A stretch of DNA of 10,195 bases. Origin: an uncultured Sutterella sp. GTDB lineage: Bacteria > Pseudomonadota > Gammaproteobacteria > Burkholderiales > Burkholderiaceae_F. Shown here piece after piece: positions 6,320 through 10,195 of the stretch. The DNA lies in the NCBI GenBank assembly GCA_900552195.1, contig URYO01000034.1, positions 1 through 10,195 of the forward strand, read 5' to 3'. Position 1 is the first letter of the stretch. Every line of letters begins with the position of its first letter. The translations under genes and the position numbers were made by a program. The notes beneath the pieces were generated by a model. It saw nothing but the letters and a program-made list of their open reading frames with translations. It did not search any database and was not told where the DNA came from.

Positions 6320-9300
6320 TTAGGCAGAAAGTTGCAGCAGTTCCAAAATTTCTTCCTTCGAAAGCTTCTTAGCGACATCGCTGCCTTCAAGCAATGCGTC
6401 GGCAAGATTCTTCTTCGTCTTGTGCAGTTCGAGAATTTTCTGCTCCACTGTCGTTTCCGAAATCAGCTTGTAGATCGTCACAGGACGCTTCTGTCCGATT
6501 CGGTAAACGCGGTCGGAAGCTTGATCCTCAACTGCAGGATTCCACCATGGATCAAGATGGATCACATAGTCGGCTGCCGTCAAATTAAGGCCGGTACCCC
6601 CAGCCTTCAGACTGATCAGGAACAACGGCATGTCGCCGTTTTGGAAGGTTCCCACAAGTTTCTTGCGCTGGGCCGCTGGAACTGAACCGTCCAAGTAGAG
6701 GTATTCGATGCCGGCTTTGTCCAACGCCTGACGAACCAATGCAAGGAAGGAAGTAAATTGGCTGAACACCAGAGCACGATGCTTGTTTTCTTTCAGCTCG
6801 CGAACCAGCTCCAGGAACACTCGGATCTTGGAGGACGGAATTGTCAGATGTTTGTCGACAAGTTCCGGGCTGCAGGCAGCCTGACGGAGCTTCGTCAGCG
6901 CCATTAAAGCTTCAATCGGATTGATCTTTTCAGACTGGAGACCGGAAAGCGTTCTTGTACGAATATTTTCATAGATCGCCAGTTCTTCTTCGGAAAGTTC
7001 GACCGGAACGATCAGTTCGGTTTTCTCCGGCAGCTCATCGAGCACTTCCGCCTTCGTGCGACGAAGGATAAACGGGCTGATCAGCTGTTTGAGCAAATGC
7101 TGTTTTTCTTTGTCCTTCTTCTTTTCGATCGGAAGAATGAAGCGGTCGCCGAACTGCTGATAGGAACCTAAGTAGCCGGGGTTAGCGAATTCAAACAGAT
7201 TCCAAATTTCCGAGAGATCGTTTTGAATCGGCGTACCGGACAAGAGGATTCGGCCTTGAGCGTTGATCTTCATCACCGAATGAGAAGTCTGTGTGGCTTT
7301 ATTCTTGATTGCATGTGCTTCGTCTAAAACCGCCAGATTCCATTCAACCTTACTTAGCGCTTCGATCTCGGTATTGAGTACACCGTACGTGCACAAAATG
7401 ACATCGTAGTCTTTGAGGTTTTTGAGAATCTCTTCTCGGTTGCCGCTGTTAAAGTCAGCAAATCTCAGACCCGGCGCAAACCGCACCATCTCCGACTTCC
7501 AGTTGTAGAGCACAGCGGTCGGGACCACGAGTAAGGACGGCCCGAGAATTTTCCTTCCAAGCAGAACAGCAATCGCCTGCACCGTCTTGCCTAAACCCAT
7601 ATCGTCTGCCAATATACCGCCGGCGCCCCAAGTGCAAAGCCGCATGAGCCACTCAAAGCCTTCTCTTTGGTATTGACGAAGCTGTGCCTCAAGACCTGAA
7701 GGGATAAAGAACTCAATCTCCTGAGCTTTCAGAATTCGTTCCTGCAGGTTCTCGTAGCTCTTGTCGCCCGTGACTTCGGAACCGTTTTCTTTAAGTGCTT
7801 CCAGCGCGGTACCGCTGAATTTGGAAATCAACAGTTCATCCTTCTTCTTAGAAGAAACATCCTCAAGAATCTCTAACTGTCTCAGCAGTTTGTTCGTGAT
7901 GAGAACGTATTCCGATCCTTCCAAATGGATAAAGTTGCCGACGCGGTCTTTGAGCTTATCTAGGATTTGATTGATCTTGAGCTGAGTTTTGCCGTCAATG
8001 GAAACCGTGCCGTCCAAAGAGAACCAGCGGTCAACACTGTTCACCTTGAGCCTCAGATCCGGGAAGCTGATCGGAGCGCGCCTAACCGTCAGCTTGGCGC
8101 CTTCCGGCCACTCGATGTCCGCGATCTTTGAGGCTTCCCGCAGTGTCTCCATGAATTCCAGACACCTCATCGTGTCCAGCGTCCAAAGACGATCTCCGCC
8201 CTGCCACGCTGAAAACTCTTCTAACTTCTCGCTCATCTGCTCCCAGTTAGCCTTTTCTGCCTTGAGGTCACGCAAAATTCTCATCGGTTTGCGTTTAACC
8301 AATGCGGCCAAGGTGTCAAGTCCTTCGCCCGGGGCTACGGTCAATTCACAGCCTTCCGCCGGACGCACAAAAGCTCTGACGTTAAATTCGGTCGCTGAGG
8401 AATCGGGAATAATCTGGAAGGTAATTTTGCTTGAAGCTTTGAGCGCTTCAAGACCGGAAGAAGATTTCAGCAGTTCTGAGGAAACAGGAATTTCGCCGCT
8501 GATGTTCTCCAGAATCTCTGCAAGCTTGCTCTTAGCTTCACCCGGGAGTTTTCGAATGTTGTTCAGCAGTTCCAGAACTTTGTATTCTTTGTCGGTTATC
8601 TTATAGATAGTCAGGATACTTCCGTCTAATTTAAAAGCGTAGTGCGGATCCGTTCTTAAATTTTTTGCAAAGTCAATATTCGTCGTTGTTTCATAACTTC
8701 CGCTGCCGTCCTTTTTGACTTCGATACGAAGGCGATCTCGATGAATTTCTAAAGGAAATTCCGGTTCAAGTATCAGAAAAGTCCTGCCTGTATCGGCAAG
8801 TTCATAAAGAACCTCGAGGCCTCTGAGTCGAGCGACTCGAGAGTTGACCCGGACAACCTTGGCGGCAGCGATTTGGTCAGCTTCATCCATTTCCGGAAGC
8901 ATCTCAGCGAAAGAAGACATGGAGACCGCCGTCCCTTTCGACCAGGTAATACCGTCTTTGGACTTCTGTCTGTATGGCTGAATATCGAACGTATCGATAT
9001 CAACCAAATAAACAATGCGAGCACGAGTATTTTTGGACGTCGGTTTTTTGAGTATCTTGCTGTAATTTAAAAGCTTATCCAATCCGAACTGCCATTCCGA
9101 AAGTGTGGCGTAATGGGACAGCAGCGGAGGACATTTGAGTTCTGCCGTCAATTTCGCGACTTCAGGATCGTTTGGGTTGAGCGCATCAAGAGCCTGCTGA
9201 AGAATGTACTTCAAAGGAGGATTGTTCTCCTTTTTGCGTTTTGCCAAATGAGACTCAAGAATAGATCTGTAGTTCCCATAAGAGAATATCTTGCATAGCA

Positions 9301-10195
9301 CAGCCAACACAAAAATTGCAAGGCTCGAATCATTCTCTTTTAATCTGGAAGCCATTGCTTCGTGATCGAAGGGTGTTATCTTTTCTGGATTATCGACAAA
9401 GGTAAACACAAGCGCAACCATGTCTGAGGCAATATCTTTTGAAAACTCCTCAGTTTTCTTTAAAAGGGAGGATATTTTTCTAGCTGTAGACGCCGAACCT
9501 CTGTCCAAAAATAAAACTGCTGTCAGAAAGACATTTCGAATAGGTCGGAAGAAAAGAGGATTCTTATAGTAGACAAAATGGCCTCGGTGATACTTAACAT
9601 CTTCCTTTAAAGCAGAAAGTACGCCTTTTTGGCCTTCTTTAAAGTTTCCATGAGAAGCCTGAAAAATCCCCTTTAGTAAATCCTTCGTCCAATAGTCATC
9701 AGACAATTGATCAAAAGTAAAACCACTAAAACCTGTCCTATATAGATCGTATTCACTTGCAAACCACGTAATCACGTCCTCTCGAATCGTGTCCCCGAGA
9801 GAGAGAAAGAGTTCTTCGGACCCTTCTAAACTACAGTCCTCAGACCTGTCGGCGGCCGCATCCATGAAAAGATTCCAAGCCAATACTTTGTTTTCTTCGG
9901 ACAGCACTTTGAACAGCGGACGCCACTCTTTCCTGCAGGCCATGACAAGGATCAAGCCTTTCACGGCATCTGTGAACCAGGAACTCGGATGGAAGGCGTT
10001 CTCTTTACAGCTGTCTAAAACTCCGTTCAAATCTGCCTTACCGCTAAGCTTGAATGAAGAAAGCTGTAAAAGAAAATCTATATAAAAGTTTTGAACCTGG
10101 TCTCCTCTTTTGAACGCACTTCCAAGCGTCCTCTTAGCTTCTTTGATGAAAGAAGGCGTATAGACCTGAGCGTAGTCAAGAATCACTTCAGGCTT
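6320..10195 (-). CDS. SNF2/SWI2-family DEAD/DEAH helicase-like ATPase, 5'-partial
   Basis: Large Swi2/Snf2-type ATPase (COG0553-like), expected to translocate on double-stranded DNA and remodel bound proteins such as RNA polymerase; its bacterial role is not established. The frame runs to the right edge, so the GTG at 10186 is probably internal. Numbered from that codon, 1288 residues are visible. The two-lobed motor occupies about 830-1275: LRQYQREGFEWL at 836-847, Walker A DDMGLGKT (861-868), motif Ia VVPT (887-890), DEAH (955-958), SGTP (983-986), ALVFSQF (1138-1144), GGTGLNLT (1196-1203), DPWWNP (1212-1217) and motif VI DQASDRVYRIGQ (1221-1232). All are intact. Residues 1-380 look mostly alpha-helical. 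Residues 390-820 are mixed and may correspond to the SNF2-associated region of bacterial homologues. No SWIM-type Cys/His zinc finger is visible in the part seen; one could lie upstream. Convergent with the methyltransferase and closed by its own terminator. Confidence 0.96.
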   Translation of the reverse strand, partial: KPEVILDYAQVYTPSFIKEAKRTLGSAFKRGDQVQNFYIDFLLQLSSFKLSGKADLNGVLDSCKENAFHPSSWFTDAVKGLILVMACRKEWRPLFKVLSEENKVLAWNLFMDAAADRSEDCSLEGSEELFLSLGDTIREDVITWFASEYDLYRTGFSGFTFDQLSDDYWTKDLLKGIFQASHGNFKEGQKGVLSALKEDVKYHRGHFVYYKNPLFFRPIRNVFLTAVLFLDRGSASTARKISSLLKKTEEFSKDIASDMVALVFTFVDNPEKITPFDHEAMASRLKENDSSLAIFVLAVLCKIFSYGNYRSILESHLAKRKKENNPPLKYILQQALDALNPNDPEVAKLTAELKCPPLLSHYATLSEWQFGLDKLLNYSKILKKPTSKNTRARIVYLVDIDTFDIQPYRQKSKDGITWSKGTAVSMSSFAEMLPEMDEADQIAAAKVVRVNSRVARLRGLEVLYELADTGRTFLILEPEFPLEIHRDRLRIEVKKDGSGSYETTTNIDFAKNLRTDPHYAFKLDGSILTIYKITDKEYKVLELLNNIRKLPGEAKSKLAEILENISGEIPVSSELLKSSSGLEALKASSKITFQIIPDSSATEFNVRAFVRPAEGCELTVAPGEGLDTLAALVKRKPMRILRDLKAEKANWEQMSEKLEEFSAWQGGDRLWTLDTMRCLEFMETLREASKIADIEWPEGAKLTVRRAPISFPDLRLKVNSVDRWFSLDGTVSIDGKTQLKINQILDKLKDRVGNFIHLEGSEYVLITNKLLRQLEILEDVSSKKKDELLISKFSGTALEALKENGSEVTGDKSYENLQERILKAQEIEFFIPSGLEAQLRQYQREGFEWLMRLCTWGAGGILADDMGLGKTVQAIAVLLGRKILGPSLLVVPTAVLYNWKSEMVRFAPGLRFADFNSGNREEILKNLKDYDVILCTYGVLNTEIEALSKVEWNLAVLDEAHAIKNKATQTSHSVMKINAQGRILLSGTPIQNDLSEIWNLFEFANPGYLGSYQQFGDRFILPIEKKKDKEKQHLLKQLISPFILRRTKAEVLDELPEKTELIVPVELSEEELAIYENIRTRTLSGLQSEKINPIEALMALTKLRQAACSPELVDKHLTIPSSKIRVFLELVRELKENKHRALVFSQFTSFLALVRQALDKAGIEYLYLDGSVPAAQRKKLVGTFQNGDMPLFLISLKAGGTGLNLTAADYVIHLDPWWNPAVEDQASDRVYRIGQKRPVTIYKLISETTVEQKILELHKTKKNLADALLEGSDVAKKLSKEEILELLQLSA

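Noticed and set aside
7989..8606. 205-codon open frame on the plus strand inside the SNF2 gene
   Set aside because: It is antisense to a well-supported coding region, its Ser/Leu/Arg-rich translation is typical of a shadow frame, and no Shine-Dalgarno or domain is seen.
10184..10186. GTG as the start of the SNF2 protein
   Set aside because: The frame stays open for the three codons up to the window edge, and no ribosome binding site can be seen in the 9 bases available. It is better treated as a gene with a missing 5' end.
4571..10195. DISARM or BREX defence locus
   Set aside because: No drmA/drmB/drmC, pglZ, brxC or brxL is visible, the methyltransferase is too short for PglX, and the two genes are convergent rather than in one operon.

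Overview
The window looks like a Gram-negative proteobacterial chromosome, most likely betaproteobacterial (Burkholderiales). Two things suggest this. The first is the gene order ygfZ <-> mltG-tmk-holB, with ygfZ divergent from the mltG operon; from memory this is typical of that group. The second is the protein style: a delta-prime subunit with the Cys4 zinc module, and a YgfZ with the KGCYxGQE signature. Base composition is near balanced by eye, lower than many Burkholderiales, so a host-associated lineage such as the Sutterellaceae is possible. That placement is inference only. Most of the window is ordinary chromosome, and I saw no tRNA, rRNA, CRISPR array or insertion sequence.

Layout. 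Positions 1-696 (+) hold the C-terminal part of a tyrosine recombinase with a complete visible catalytic set; its start is off the left edge. Its stop overlaps by 4 bp the stop of a convergent minus-strand operon, mltG (3358-2339), tmk (2335-1727) and holB (1736-693). These genes are packed with a 3-bp gap and then a 10-bp overlap. They encode the MltG glycan-strand terminase, thymidylate kinase and the clamp-loader delta-prime subunit. A 146-bp divergent intergenic region (3359-3504) separates mltG from ygfZ (3505-4419, +), the folate-dependent Fe-S repair protein. ygfZ ends at a clear intrinsic terminator.

Next, on the plus strand, is a stand-alone gamma-type N6-adenine DNA methyltransferase with a TaqI/Eco57I-like C-terminal recognition region (4571-6238). 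No nuclease partner is visible. It converges with a very large SNF2/SWI2-family helicase (10195-6320, -) whose 5' end lies beyond the right edge. The 81-bp gap between them holds a hairpin terminator whose U-tract serves the helicase strand.

How the genes relate. The mltG-tmk-holB unit couples cell-wall synthesis, dTTP supply and replication, and is housekeeping. The methyltransferase and SNF2 protein form the less ordinary half. They are convergent rather than co-operonic, so a joint role in DNA modification or defence is only a hypothesis. I did not find a clearly new multi-gene system. The observations most worth a second look are the orphan methyltransferase, the roughly 830-residue non-helicase part of the SNF2 protein, a thrice-repeated hexamer in the divergent promoter region, and the recombinase lying directly against the end of holB.
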